Below, one piece after another: positions 22,262-30,430 of a stretch of DNA of 64,000 nucleotides. This DNA is from Fibrobacter sp. (GTDB lineage Bacteria > Fibrobacterota > Fibrobacteria > Fibrobacterales > Fibrobacteraceae), in NCBI GenBank assembly GCA_024398965.1, contig JAKSIF010000013.1:1-64000 (forward strand), given 5' to 3'. The translations under genes and the position numbers were made by a program. A model generated the notes under the pieces. The model made no database searches, had not been told where the DNA came from, and worked only from the letters and a program-made list of their open reading frames with translations. Numbering within the stretch: the stretch's first letter is position 1; the number at the start of each line of letters is the position of its first letter.

Positions 22262-22972
22262 ATGCCCCAGAATGTATTACGTATCGGTTTCTTCTTAGAT
22301 GGCTATACCCTTAAAAAAGTAAACGAGTATTACCGGCTACACCATCGATTTCATTCCAACATAGACTTCAGGGGCCTAAAGAACTGGGTCCGGACACAGG
22401 CCCTAGGTTACTTCGGAAATGAGTTTACGTCTGTAGTGATGGAATCCCACTACTATCATCCTTACCGTGAACCTGGCCTTTGTGCCAGGGATCCGGCTGG
22501 CGTGCTAAAGCTGGAGGCGCAGTTGAACAATGCCGGTTTCCAGGTCCACTATAACGACCGGATTGGAGATGACGGCGGTCTCGGGCCGAACCTCTGCCTG
22601 ATGGAGGATGCCCTGCTTTTCGCCTCCTACAGAAAAATGGATGCGGCGGTACTTTTGAGTACCCAGGGGCAGTTTGCCCCCTTGCCGGATCGTCTGCGAC
22701 TGATGGGAGTGCCTACGGTTCTGCTGGGATGGAATTTCTTCTACCCCAAGGCAAAGCACAGGGTTCACTGGAAGACCGATTCCTGCCTTAGGGATAAGTG
22801 TGCTCACTATGTCGCCATGGAGCGGGTTATGGACCGTAATCCTGAATCGTCGGAACCGCCACGGAATTTCTTTTTCCAGTGCGAGAGGCCCTTTGGCCAT
22901 TACGTTGCCGGATGGAACAAAAAAGGCGCCATTGAGGCGCCTAATGTAAATACTCCTAGACTCGCGGTTTAG
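22262..22972 (+). CDS. NYN/LabA-like domain protein with degenerate acidic site
   Basis: A 236-residue protein with a PIN-like NYN fold. The start RIGFFLDGYTLKKV keeps the first aspartate; LCLMEDALLFASYRKMDAAVLLS keeps one acidic residue in the middle; but the usual SGDxDFxPL loop is STQGQFAPL here, losing both aspartates. So RNase activity may be lost. A CxxC-like region near the end (SCLRDKCAHY) could bind metal. GGAGGAG before the ATG is a very strong binding site. A small hairpin TCCTAC/GTAGGA (22216-22237) lies just upstream. Its last bases overlap the convergent barrel gene and hold that gene's terminator. Confidence 0.7.
   Translation: MPQNVLRIGFFLDGYTLKKVNEYYRLHHRFHSNIDFRGLKNWVRTQALGYFGNEFTSVVMESHYYHPYREPGLCARDPAGVLKLEAQLNNAGFQVHYNDRIGDDGGLGPNLCLMEDALLFASYRKMDAAVLLSTQGQFAPLPDRLRLMGVPTVLLGWNFFYPKAKHRVHWKTDSCLRDKCAHYVAMERVMDRNPESSEPPRNFFFQCERPFGHYVAGWNKKGAIEAPNVNTPRLAV
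22919..22942 (-). terminator. Terminator of the barrel gene, inside the NYN gene
   Basis: On the minus strand AGGCGCC (from 22942), loop TCAAT, GGCGCCT and TTTTT form a strong terminator. It lies 27-50 bases after the stop of the barrel gene at 22969 and is fully inside the coding end of the opposite NYN gene. Confidence 0.75.
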
Positions 22973-23838
22973 AGCTTGTTTTCTTGCTTGCTCTGCCAGT
23001 CGCTCTTGAAGATCCAGGTGAGGCGAAGACCCAGGAAGTAGGTGTCGCCGGTATTGTCGGTGTTGTCTCCAGTGTACTTCAGGGACTGGAGGCTTACGCC
23101 TTCAACATCCAGTTCGTTGTAACGGACAAAGCGGTAGCCGCCATAGAGGCCGATTGCCAGCTGGCCCAGTTCTACGCGGAGTTCCAGTTCGGAGTTGACC
23201 GTGGTTGCCATGGTGCTGTAGAAACGGTTGCGCAATGTGACGTATTCGTCGGAACCATCTTCAGTTACGGAGAAGTTAGAGGCGAGATGGAAATTGATGA
23301 GGTTGAAGCCAAAGCCAACAGAGGGGATAAGATTGATGATGCAGTCTTCACCGAAGAGCTTCCAGCCGAACATCCAGTCAGCGCCGTAGGCGTACCACTT
23401 GACATCGTACAGGGGGAACTTGGCCTGGTCGCCACTTTCTGCGGTAGCTGTGTAGCTGTTGCTGGGGCGTTCGGAAACCTGGGACGGCATGAAGTTGAAG
23501 TCAAACCAGGTAAGGAACTGCTTATACTGGGCACCTACGTTTACGTGGAGACCCAGATAGTAGTCGTCAAAGGTGCTGTAACGGAGCTTGCCGGAGTAGT
23601 CCTGTGCAACGGAGTCGCCAGGTGCAACATAGTGGTGGGCGCCGTTAGCGAAGGCTACGGTATTAACGTAGTTCTGGAATTCTTCGCGCATGCCGCGGTA
23701 GTCACCACCGATGGAGATGAACCCACGGATGTGGTCCTTTTCGTAGAAACCATTGTCCTCCTCGGCGAGAGAAACGGTGGAAAGTGCCAGTACGCTAAGT
23801 ACTGCAGCCTTCAAAAAAGAGGTTATCTTTGTCTTCAT
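22969..23838 (-). CDS. Outer-membrane beta-barrel protein
   Basis: A 289-residue protein with a signal peptide (MKTKITSFLKAAVLSVLALSTVSLA) and alternating hydrophobic strands rich in Tyr, Phe and Gly, such as HIRGFISIGGDYRG, DDYYLGLHVNVGAQYKQFLTWFDFNFMP and AIGLYGGYRFVRYNEL, ending in YFLGLRLTWIF. That pattern indicates an 8-12 strand outer-membrane barrel. The last strand is followed by a short tail, unlike the classical terminal Phe. No Shine-Dalgarno is seen; a TATTTTTT box lies five bases before the ATG. Divergent from the binding-lipoprotein gene. Function not assigned. Confidence 0.75.
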   Translation of the reverse strand: MKTKITSFLKAAVLSVLALSTVSLAEEDNGFYEKDHIRGFISIGGDYRGMREEFQNYVNTVAFANGAHHYVAPGDSVAQDYSGKLRYSTFDDYYLGLHVNVGAQYKQFLTWFDFNFMPSQVSERPSNSYTATAESGDQAKFPLYDVKWYAYGADWMFGWKLFGEDCIINLIPSVGFGFNLINFHLASNFSVTEDGSDEYVTLRNRFYSTMATTVNSELELRVELGQLAIGLYGGYRFVRYNELDVEGVSLQSLKYTGDNTDNTGDTYFLGLRLTWIFKSDWQSKQENKL

Positions 23839-23887
23839 GGTGAAAAAAATACATTAAGTTTTGGACTTTTGCAGTGGAAAAATTCAT

Positions 23888-23910
23888 AAATCGTTAAAAA
23901 TCAACGATTT
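23888..23910. promoter_or_regulatory. Inverted repeat upstream of the binding lipoprotein gene
   Basis: AAATCGTT (23888-23895) and AACGATTT (23903-23910) are exact inverted copies 7 bases apart, followed by a further ACGATTG. It could be an operator for a metal- or nutrient-responsive repressor or a short leader hairpin. It sits between divergent genes. Confidence 0.4.
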
Positions 23911-23932
23911 ACGATTGTTTGGAGGCTCTCTG

Positions 23933-25225
23933 GTGTTGACTTTTTGTGGAAAGATTGGGACATTGGCATTGGCGGTCTCCTTTTTCCTAGTTGCCTGCGG
24001 CGAAAAAAATGGCGCTGAAGGTGCCGGTGCGGTTTCTGAAAAGTCCACCGCGGCGCAGAGATGGAATCTGCCTGGACAGTCGGGTAAGTGTCTTTTTGCG
24101 ACCTTGAAGCCAAGAAGATTCGCTCAGATGCTGCAGGCTGGAGATTTCTGTGGGCTTGACTTTGTGAAGATTCAGTCCATCGTGGGGCGGGACACCTTGA
24201 AAAAGACCTTCGTTCTTGTGGATTACAGCAAGGCGTCGGACTTGGAAACGTTAAGCAAGATGAGTTCTTCCGGAAAATGGGATGACGCTATCGTTCTTAA
24301 GGCGCCCTTGCGTCGTGTGGTTGTATTGTCCTCGGCGCAGATCGGGTACATGCTTCGTTTGGGCCTGCAGGACAGGATCGTTGGGGTGGGTGATGGCAAG
24401 TACATTGCGGATACCGCCTTATACGGCCGTGTGGAACGAACCCGCCAGGGAACTCTTGCTGATGGCGAGATTCCGGTTGTAGAAGTTGGCAATGGTACGG
24501 GTCTTGATCTAGAAAAGCTGATTGCCCTAAAGCCGGATTTGGTCATGACGTTTGCAACGGGCGGTTCCCAGGATGATTACGAACGTATGGAGAGGTTGGG
24601 AATTCCTGTGATGCTCACATCCGAATGGCAGGAAGACGGCCCCATGGCCAAGTTTGAATGGATTAATTTGTATGGAATCCTGTTTGGCAAGTCCGAGGAA
24701 TCTTACGCCATGTTCAAGGAAACCTTGCAGTCCTTTGCGAAGAATCAGAAGGCGGGAGCGGCCTCTGCCTCCCGGACGGTGGACTGCGAGGGCCCAAAGG
24801 TTCTTGCCGGCATGAGCTATGGTGGCGTGTGGTATGCGCCGGGTGGCAGGAGCTATACGGCGAGTCTCATCAAGTCTGCCGGCGGCTGTTACCTATGGGC
24901 GGCCGATACAACGCGGGAACTCCGGTTGACTCTCGAGGAAGTGATGTCTCTGGCGGACAGTGCCGACGTGTGGATTAACCCCGGGATGTTTGGATCTCCG
25001 GAAGAGGTTCTCGCTGCAGAACCAAGAGCCAAGTTCATTAGGGCTTTCAAGGAAAAGAAAGTCTATCAAAATGACGGCCGGAAGGGGCTTGGCGGTGGAA
25101 ATGATTTCTTCGAGGGGGCTGTGGCAAGGCCCTTGGAGCTCATCTGGAATCTGGGAACGCAAATAGGTGGTAAATTGCCCGATTCTACGGATACGTCATT
25201 CAATTGGTATCACAACATTTTCTAA
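23933..25225 (+). CDS. ABC transporter substrate-binding lipoprotein (BtuF/FepB-like)
   Basis: About 430 residues. GTG at 23933 is chosen because TTTGGAGG lies seven bases upstream; it yields a leader ending in LALAVSFFLVAC-GEK with a lipobox. The mature protein has the class III binding fold of cobalamin and ferric-siderophore binders: VVVLSSAQIGYMLRLGLQDRIVGVGD, VGNGTGLDLEKLIALKPDLVM, and IPVMLTSEWQEDGPMAKFEWINLYGILFGK, with the long backbone helix. No permease or ATPase genes follow, so partners must be elsewhere. Substrate (B12, haem, siderophore) cannot be decided. Confidence 0.85.
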   Translation: MLTFCGKIGTLALAVSFFLVACGEKNGAEGAGAVSEKSTAAQRWNLPGQSGKCLFATLKPRRFAQMLQAGDFCGLDFVKIQSIVGRDTLKKTFVLVDYSKASDLETLSKMSSSGKWDDAIVLKAPLRRVVVLSSAQIGYMLRLGLQDRIVGVGDGKYIADTALYGRVERTRQGTLADGEIPVVEVGNGTGLDLEKLIALKPDLVMTFATGGSQDDYERMERLGIPVMLTSEWQEDGPMAKFEWINLYGILFGKSEESYAMFKETLQSFAKNQKAGAASASRTVDCEGPKVLAGMSYGGVWYAPGGRSYTASLIKSAGGCYLWAADTTRELRLTLEEVMSLADSADVWINPGMFGSPEEVLAAEPRAKFIRAFKEKKVYQNDGRKGLGGGNDFFEGAVARPLELIWNLGTQIGGKLPDSTDTSFNWYHNIF

Positions 25226-25238
25226 TATTTAAGGTATG

Positions 25239-26036
25239 ATGAAACCTCATACAGGTATTGGTGACTGGATTGCAGCTAATTATGAGCTTGGCACCCCGTT
25301 CTTGCAACAGGTGCCCCGTGATTGTGCTGACTATTTGCTTTTGAACGCCCAGATTCGCGAGTACGAGCCGGGTGAGATTATTATTAACGGCGGTACTATT
25401 GGTGATTCGTTCTGCGTGTTGCAGAGTGGTGCCGCGGTAATTTGCGGTCAGATCCTGCCGGATGGTCATTACAATACCTTGGCAGCCGTCGAGGCCGGCA
25501 CCTGCTTTGGTGAAATGTCCATCATCTGTAACGAACCTACCAGCAATACGGTAATCGCTGCCGAGGACGGTTGCACTGTCCTTCATGTGCCGCGCGAAGA
25601 ATTCGTTAAGTTCCTGGACAAGAATCCCAATATCATGGTGTACCTGTACAAGGTGGTGGCAGATCGCCTTCGCGCCAAGAACCAGGCTTTCGATGAATTT
25701 GAACGTCTGTCCTTGCTGGCTTCTGGAAAGGTATTGCCCTTTATTGATTTCGCCCAGACCATGGAAAAGAGCCGTGTGACCGGTACCGTGATCTTTGAAT
25801 GCAATGGAGAAAAAGGTTTTATCGCCTTCCAGGATGGTCGAATCTGCTGTGCCAAGTGTGGCAAACTGGCTGGTCCGGACGCTTTCGAGAAGATGCTCTC
25901 CTGGGGTGACGAAACCCTTTACAAGTTGGACACCCACCTGATGCCTGGTATCGTGAACATCAACCAGATGACCGATACCACAAGCCTCATTCTGGATGCG
26001 CTTAGAAATATTGATGAAAAACAAGGTCAGCACTAA
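25239..26036 (+). CDS. Cyclic-nucleotide-binding/DUF4388 signalling protein
   Basis: About 266 residues. The first ~140 form a cNMP-binding beta-roll: GEIIINGGTIGDSFCVLQSGAAVIC, TCFGEMSIICNEPTSNTVIA (phosphate-binding cassette region) and the hinge helix. After that comes a DUF4388 (PATAN-like) domain, SGKVLPFIDFAQTMEKSRVTGTVIFECNGEKGFIAFQDGRICCAKCG, instead of the HTH of Crp. So this is not a classical DNA-binding regulator; it may transmit nucleotide or membrane signals, for instance to motility or envelope systems. TTTAAGGT precedes adjacent GTG/ATG starts at about 25236-25239; ATG is preferred. It is placed before purM, possibly co-transcribed. Confidence 0.85.
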   Translation: MKPHTGIGDWIAANYELGTPFLQQVPRDCADYLLLNAQIREYEPGEIIINGGTIGDSFCVLQSGAAVICGQILPDGHYNTLAAVEAGTCFGEMSIICNEPTSNTVIAAEDGCTVLHVPREEFVKFLDKNPNIMVYLYKVVADRLRAKNQAFDEFERLSLLASGKVLPFIDFAQTMEKSRVTGTVIFECNGEKGFIAFQDGRICCAKCGKLAGPDAFEKMLSWGDETLYKLDTHLMPGIVNINQMTDTTSLILDALRNIDEKQGQH

Positions 26037-26082
26037 TTTGCTGGCATAAACAAGTGCCCGGTATAGGGCAAAGGATAAAAAG

Positions 26083-27108
26083 ATGAACTACGCAGACGCT
26101 GGTGTATCTCTGGCCCGTGCAGACGAAGCTATGGTCGGAGTCAAGAAGTCCGTCCGTACCACCTTTAACGAAGGCGTTCTCGGTGACGTTGGCAACTTCG
26201 GTGGCCTTTTCACTCTGAACCACCTGGGCATGAAGGACCCCGTGCTGGTCAGCTCCGTCGATGGCGTTGGTACCAAGCTCAAGGTCGATATTGAAATGGG
26301 TACTCATACCCTGCCTGGCCAGGACATCGTGAACCACTGCTGCGACGATATTCTCGTGCAGGGCGCCCGTCCGCTGTTCTTCCTGGACTATGTGGCTACC
26401 GGCCGTCTGGAACCGGGTGTCATGGACCAGCTGGTTGCCGGTATGGCAAAGGCCTGCCGCGAAAACGGTCTCGTCCTCATTGGCGGTGAAACTGCTGAAA
26501 TGCCGGGCTTCTACGGTCCGGGTGACTACGATATCTCCGGTACCATCGTGGGTGTTGTAGAACGCGAAAACATCATCGACGGCAAGAAGATCAAGCCGGG
26601 TACCATCATCCTCGGTCTCCCGTCCACCGGTCTTCACACCAACGGCTACTCTCTCGCCCGTAAGGTTCTCTTCGACGTTGCCGGCTACAAGGTGGATACC
26701 CCGCTTGAAGGCACCGACATGACCATCGGCGAAGCTCTCACCATGCCGCACCGCAGCTACTACCCGAGCCTCATTGATCTTTGCAACAAGAAGATCATCC
26801 AGGGTCTCGCTCACATTACCGGCTCCGGCTACCAGGGCAACATTCCCCGTATCCTCCCGGACAACGTTGACGTTGTCATTGACCGTACTTCCTGGGATCC
26901 GTCTCCCATCTTCAAGCTCATCCAGAAGGAAGGCTCCGTGGAGAAGGACGAAATGTACTCTACCTTCAACATGGGCATGGGTATGTTGATCTTCATCGAC
27001 CCGGCTGACAAGGCTGAAGTCGTTGCACACCTCGAAGCCAAGGGCGAAAAGTGGGTGCAGGTCGGCGAAGTTGTTGCCGGTACCAAGCAGGTGAAGTTCA
27101 AGGACTAA
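26083..27108 (+). CDS. purM: Phosphoribosylformylglycinamidine cyclo-ligase (AIR synthetase)
   Basis: A 341-residue PurM, which closes the imidazole ring in purine synthesis with ATP. Conserved blocks are MNYADAGVSLARADEAM, FGGLF, VSSVDGVGTKLKVD, VNHCCDDILVQGARPLFFLDYVATG, GGETAEMPGFYGPGDYDISG and LPSTGLHTNGYSLARKV. AAAGGATAAAAAG precedes the ATG. It is not in a pur operon here; its neighbour is the cNMP/DUF4388 gene 46 bases upstream, and a terminator follows. Full length and typical. Confidence 0.98.
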   Translation: MNYADAGVSLARADEAMVGVKKSVRTTFNEGVLGDVGNFGGLFTLNHLGMKDPVLVSSVDGVGTKLKVDIEMGTHTLPGQDIVNHCCDDILVQGARPLFFLDYVATGRLEPGVMDQLVAGMAKACRENGLVLIGGETAEMPGFYGPGDYDISGTIVGVVERENIIDGKKIKPGTIILGLPSTGLHTNGYSLARKVLFDVAGYKVDTPLEGTDMTIGEALTMPHRSYYPSLIDLCNKKIIQGLAHITGSGYQGNIPRILPDNVDVVIDRTSWDPSPIFKLIQKEGSVEKDEMYSTFNMGMGMLIFIDPADKAEVVAHLEAKGEKWVQVGEVVAGTKQVKFKD

Positions 27109-27143
27109 TCTCCGCTCCCTTTATCAAACGGAAAAATTTGAAT

Positions 27144-27175
27144 AAGGACTGTCCTTCGGGGCGGTCCTTATTTTT
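27144..27175 (+). terminator. Terminator of purM
   Basis: AAGGAC (27144-27149) and GTCCTT (27164-27169), extended inward by further pairs around TTCG, followed by ATTTTT. Located 36 bases after the purM stop. Confidence 0.8.
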
Positions 27176-27389
27176 AAGTAGTTAAAGTTTGCTTTCAATT
27201 GGAACGAGAGGCTTACCTAAGTGCAAATTTTTGTGATCCTTCATAAGGCCTTTTCATTGCGGGTACGGAATGGGAACATTTTAAACCTCCAAAAGCATGC
27301 CGACTGTTTGAAAATGGGATGTTTGAATATATTTTTAACCCTAGTAAATCAAGCGCCGTGTTTGGTGTAGATGGCGCGAAAGAGGTATT

Positions 27390-28838
27390 ATGAAGCATCC
27401 TTTTACAAAAAGTTTTATTGCGATTAGTGCACTGACTGTAGCAGGTCTTGTTGCATGCGGCGACGACTCCTCTACTCCTTCTGTCCCGCAGATTCCGAAC
27501 GATCCTAATGGCGGAATTGAAAATACTTTGCCGAACGATCCGTCCAATCCTGTGGTTGATCCTTCCGATCCGGGGAATACAAATCCTGGCGTTGGCGACG
27601 TTACTACCGATCCCAGCAATCCTAACACAGATCCGACTAATCCCGGCGTTGTCGATCCGGGTACCGGCGAAGTGATTCCTGGTACAGACCCTGTTCCGGG
27701 TTCTAGCGCTTCCAATCCAGGAACCGACCCTGTGGTTCCCGGTACAGATCCTGGCGTTAGCTCTAGCAGCACAGAACCTGTAAAGACCACCGGCAATCCT
27801 GAAGAAGATATCAAGAAGTATCCGGTGCCTACGCTCAAGAACATTCTTGGTAACGGGACCTCTGGCTGGAACACTCGCTACTGGGATGCCTGCAAGGCTC
27901 ACTGCTCCCAGACCAGTCTCGACGGTGCCGAAGGCAAGCCCAAGATTAATACCCAGGAAGAATACGCTGCCAGTCATTATACTGCCCGCGTCTGCAACAT
28001 CAACGACATTGAAATTCCGACCTTTACCTACAGCAAGGGCCTGGAACGTTACTGGGTTGGTATCCAGAATACTCCTAACGCCTGTCAGGAAGCTGATCCT
28101 GCAAGCGGTGGCGGCTTCACCTGTACCGACATGGCTCCGGTGGCAGTAAACGATACCTTGGCATACGCCTTCGTTGCCGGTAGCGATGCAACCACTTCTT
28201 GCGGTAAGTGCTTCCACTTGCAGTACGATGGTAGCTTCAAGGATGCCGACGGCAATAACGCCCCCAAGGAAACTCACAAGGCTCTTAAGGGTAAGCACAT
28301 CATCGTTATGGCCTCCAACATTGGTCACGATGTGAAGCCTGGTCAGTTCGACCTGATGGTTCCTGGTGGTGGTCCCGGAATCTTCAATGCCCTGCAGCTC
28401 CAGATTACTAAGCCGGGTATTGAATGGGGTGCTACCTATGGTGGCTTCCTGACCTATTGCCAGAATGGCGAACAGGTTGGTTACGATGGTTCCCTGGCTG
28501 ATTACCAGAAGTGCGTAAAGAACTTGTGCGATGCAGCCTTTGGCGATTCCAAGTATCCGAACTTGCTCCGTGGTTGCCATTGGTTTGCCGACTGGTACAT
28601 GACTGCAGATAATCCCACCTACCAGTGGGAAGAAGTGGAATGCCCCCAGTACCTGATTGACAAGTACTCCACCACCATCAGTACTTCTATTGAAACTAAG
28701 ATTTTGTATCAGTCCGACTGGTCTAAGTACAGTGGTGGCGACTTTATCGAAACCGATGCCTGCAGCAAGACTCCCAATGCAACAGGCGAATACTGCGACC
28801 CCGATCAGTTAGCTGCAGACAAGGCTAAGACCTACTAG
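27390..28838 (+). CDS. GH45 endoglucanase lipoprotein 1
   Basis: A 482-residue lipoprotein cellulase. The leader MKHPFTKSFIAISALTVAGLVAC-GDDSS has a lipobox; residues ~28-140 are a Pro/Asn/Asp/Thr-rich linker (DPSNPNTDPTNPG, GTDPVVPGTDPG) ending in SSSS; the GH45 catalytic domain covers ~150-440. The base Asp is in TRYWDACK (residue 166), and the acid Asp in GQFDLMVPGGGPG. Many cysteines suit the disulfide-rich Barwin-like fold. It cleaves internal beta-1,4-glucosidic bonds by inversion. AGAGG precedes the ATG. It is followed by a tandem paralogue after one base. The second-codon Gly after Cys suggests outer-membrane sorting. Confidence 0.93.
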   Translation: MKHPFTKSFIAISALTVAGLVACGDDSSTPSVPQIPNDPNGGIENTLPNDPSNPVVDPSDPGNTNPGVGDVTTDPSNPNTDPTNPGVVDPGTGEVIPGTDPVPGSSASNPGTDPVVPGTDPGVSSSSTEPVKTTGNPEEDIKKYPVPTLKNILGNGTSGWNTRYWDACKAHCSQTSLDGAEGKPKINTQEEYAASHYTARVCNINDIEIPTFTYSKGLERYWVGIQNTPNACQEADPASGGGFTCTDMAPVAVNDTLAYAFVAGSDATTSCGKCFHLQYDGSFKDADGNNAPKETHKALKGKHIIVMASNIGHDVKPGQFDLMVPGGGPGIFNALQLQITKPGIEWGATYGGFLTYCQNGEQVGYDGSLADYQKCVKNLCDAAFGDSKYPNLLRGCHWFADWYMTADNPTYQWEEVECPQYLIDKYSTTISTSIETKILYQSDWSKYSGGDFIETDACSKTPNATGEYCDPDQLAADKAKTY

Positions 28839-28839
28839 T

Positions 28840-30231
28840 ATGAAACATCCGTTTAAGAAAGGCTTTATCGCGATTAGCTCGCTGGCTGTAGCTTGCTTCG
28901 TTGCCTGTGGTGACGATTCTTCCACCAGTTCTCCTCAGGTAATTCCTGATCCGATAAGTAGCGCAACCATTGCTCCTGGTGACAATCAGGTTCCCGCTTC
29001 GTCCGGTTCTATTCCTGATCAGGGGGTTCCTGGCCCGAATAGTTCTGCGGCTGCGGCCGACCCTGGCAGCGCCGGTACCGTTGTTCCGGGATCCAGCGCT
29101 GAGGTAACTCCGGATGATCCGGGAACCGATCCTATGGTTCCTGGTAGTTCCGAAAGCCAGCCCTCTACTCCCGAGCTTGACGCCAATGGCTTCCCGACTA
29201 TCGAATCCTATGGCGCTCCTTCTCCGGAGTATACCAAGGATATTTCCGCTACCGCAAAGCGTGGTTGGAATACCCGTTACTGGGACGCCTGCAAGCCTCA
29301 CTGCTCCTGGCTTAGGGAAAGCCCAAACGACATCACTCGTGCGGATACTTCCTCCAACGAGGCTTTTGTAGCAAACCATGGCATTGCCCGTAATTGCAAT
29401 ATCCACGATGTGGAAGTTCCTGCCTTTACGCTTGGCAATGTGAACCCTTATGCGTTCAACTACGTAGGTACCCGTAGCGCTTGCGGCGATGAAAAGTCTG
29501 CTGGCGTATTCACCTGTACCGACATGGCTCCTATCGCAGTGAACGACACTCTTTCTTACGCTTACGTTGCTGGCACTGCCGACAGTAAGTGCGGTAAGTG
29601 CTATCACCTGCAGTACGACGGCCATTTCAAGGATGAATTCGAAATGAATCCGCCCAGGGACACCCACAAGGCCCTTAAGGGTAAGCATCTGGTGGTGATG
29701 GCTTCTAACATCGGTATGGACGTGGCTGGCGGTAATCCTAACCTGCCTGCAGGCCAGTTCGACCTGATGGTGCCGGGTGGTGGCGTTGGCGCCTTTGACG
29801 CTCTTTCTACTCAGGTAAACGGTGCTGGCATCAATTGGGGCGCAGGCTTTGGCGGCTTCCTCACGGAATGCCAGAACCAGCTGGGCTACGACAGCACTCT
29901 TGAAGCCTACCAGACCTGTATCAGGGACATGTGTGACGCTGCCTTCGGTAACTCCGGCCTGCCTAACTTGCTGCGCGGCTGCCACTGGTTTGCCGACTGG
30001 TACATGGCAGCGGACAATCCCACCTACTACATCGAGGAAGTGGAATGCCCCCAGTACCTGGTGGATCACTACATGAGCCGCATCAACACCACCGTTGAAA
30101 CCAACATCAAGAAACACGATGACTGGTCCACCTATCAGGAAGGCGATGTGCTGGATACCTTGCACTGCTGGGGACCTGGCGAAGGCCCTGACCCTTACAA
30201 CCCTGGTCGTGGTTGCGAAGCTAGTGAGTAA
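28840..30231 (+). CDS. GH45 endoglucanase lipoprotein 2
   Basis: A 463-residue paralogue of the preceding gene: leader MKHPFKKGFIAISSLAVACFVAC-GDDSS, a linker rich in Ser/Pro/Gly (SSATIAPGDNQVPASSG), then GH45 from ~140. Catalytic motifs TRYWDACKPHC and GQFDLMVPGGGVG are intact; the conserved C-terminal GCHWFADWYMAADNPTYYIEEVECPQYL is shared with gene 1. A short insertion (GGNPNLP) sits before the acid Asp. Only one base separates it from the upstream stop, and no good Shine-Dalgarno is seen, so reinitiation is likely. A terminator follows. Tandem duplication with gene 1 is evident. Confidence 0.93.
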   Translation: MKHPFKKGFIAISSLAVACFVACGDDSSTSSPQVIPDPISSATIAPGDNQVPASSGSIPDQGVPGPNSSAAAADPGSAGTVVPGSSAEVTPDDPGTDPMVPGSSESQPSTPELDANGFPTIESYGAPSPEYTKDISATAKRGWNTRYWDACKPHCSWLRESPNDITRADTSSNEAFVANHGIARNCNIHDVEVPAFTLGNVNPYAFNYVGTRSACGDEKSAGVFTCTDMAPIAVNDTLSYAYVAGTADSKCGKCYHLQYDGHFKDEFEMNPPRDTHKALKGKHLVVMASNIGMDVAGGNPNLPAGQFDLMVPGGGVGAFDALSTQVNGAGINWGAGFGGFLTECQNQLGYDSTLEAYQTCIRDMCDAAFGNSGLPNLLRGCHWFADWYMAADNPTYYIEEVECPQYLVDHYMSRINTTVETNIKKHDDWSTYQEGDVLDTLHCWGPGEGPDPYNPGRGCEASE

Positions 30232-30263
30232 TTTCCAATAAGCGACTAAGATTCTAAAATTTT

Positions 30264-30296
30264 AAGGTTCCGTGGCATGGCTGCGGGGCCTTTTTT
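30264..30296 (+). terminator. Terminator of the GH45 pair
   Basis: AAGGTTCCG ... CGGGGCC with G-U pairs around TGGCATGGCTG, followed by TTTTTTATTT. About 33 bases after the stop of the second GH45 gene. Confidence 0.75.
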
Positions 30297-30430
30297 ATTT
30301 CATTGTGATGTGGTCAACGGAGTCTACAAATAATGTTTAAAAAGTTTGCCAGACGGGGAAGATGAAAATAATTTTAAGGGGCGATGCCGGAGAGTTTGGA
30401 TGTAGGCGTCGCTGTTTTGGAGATTGGTTT

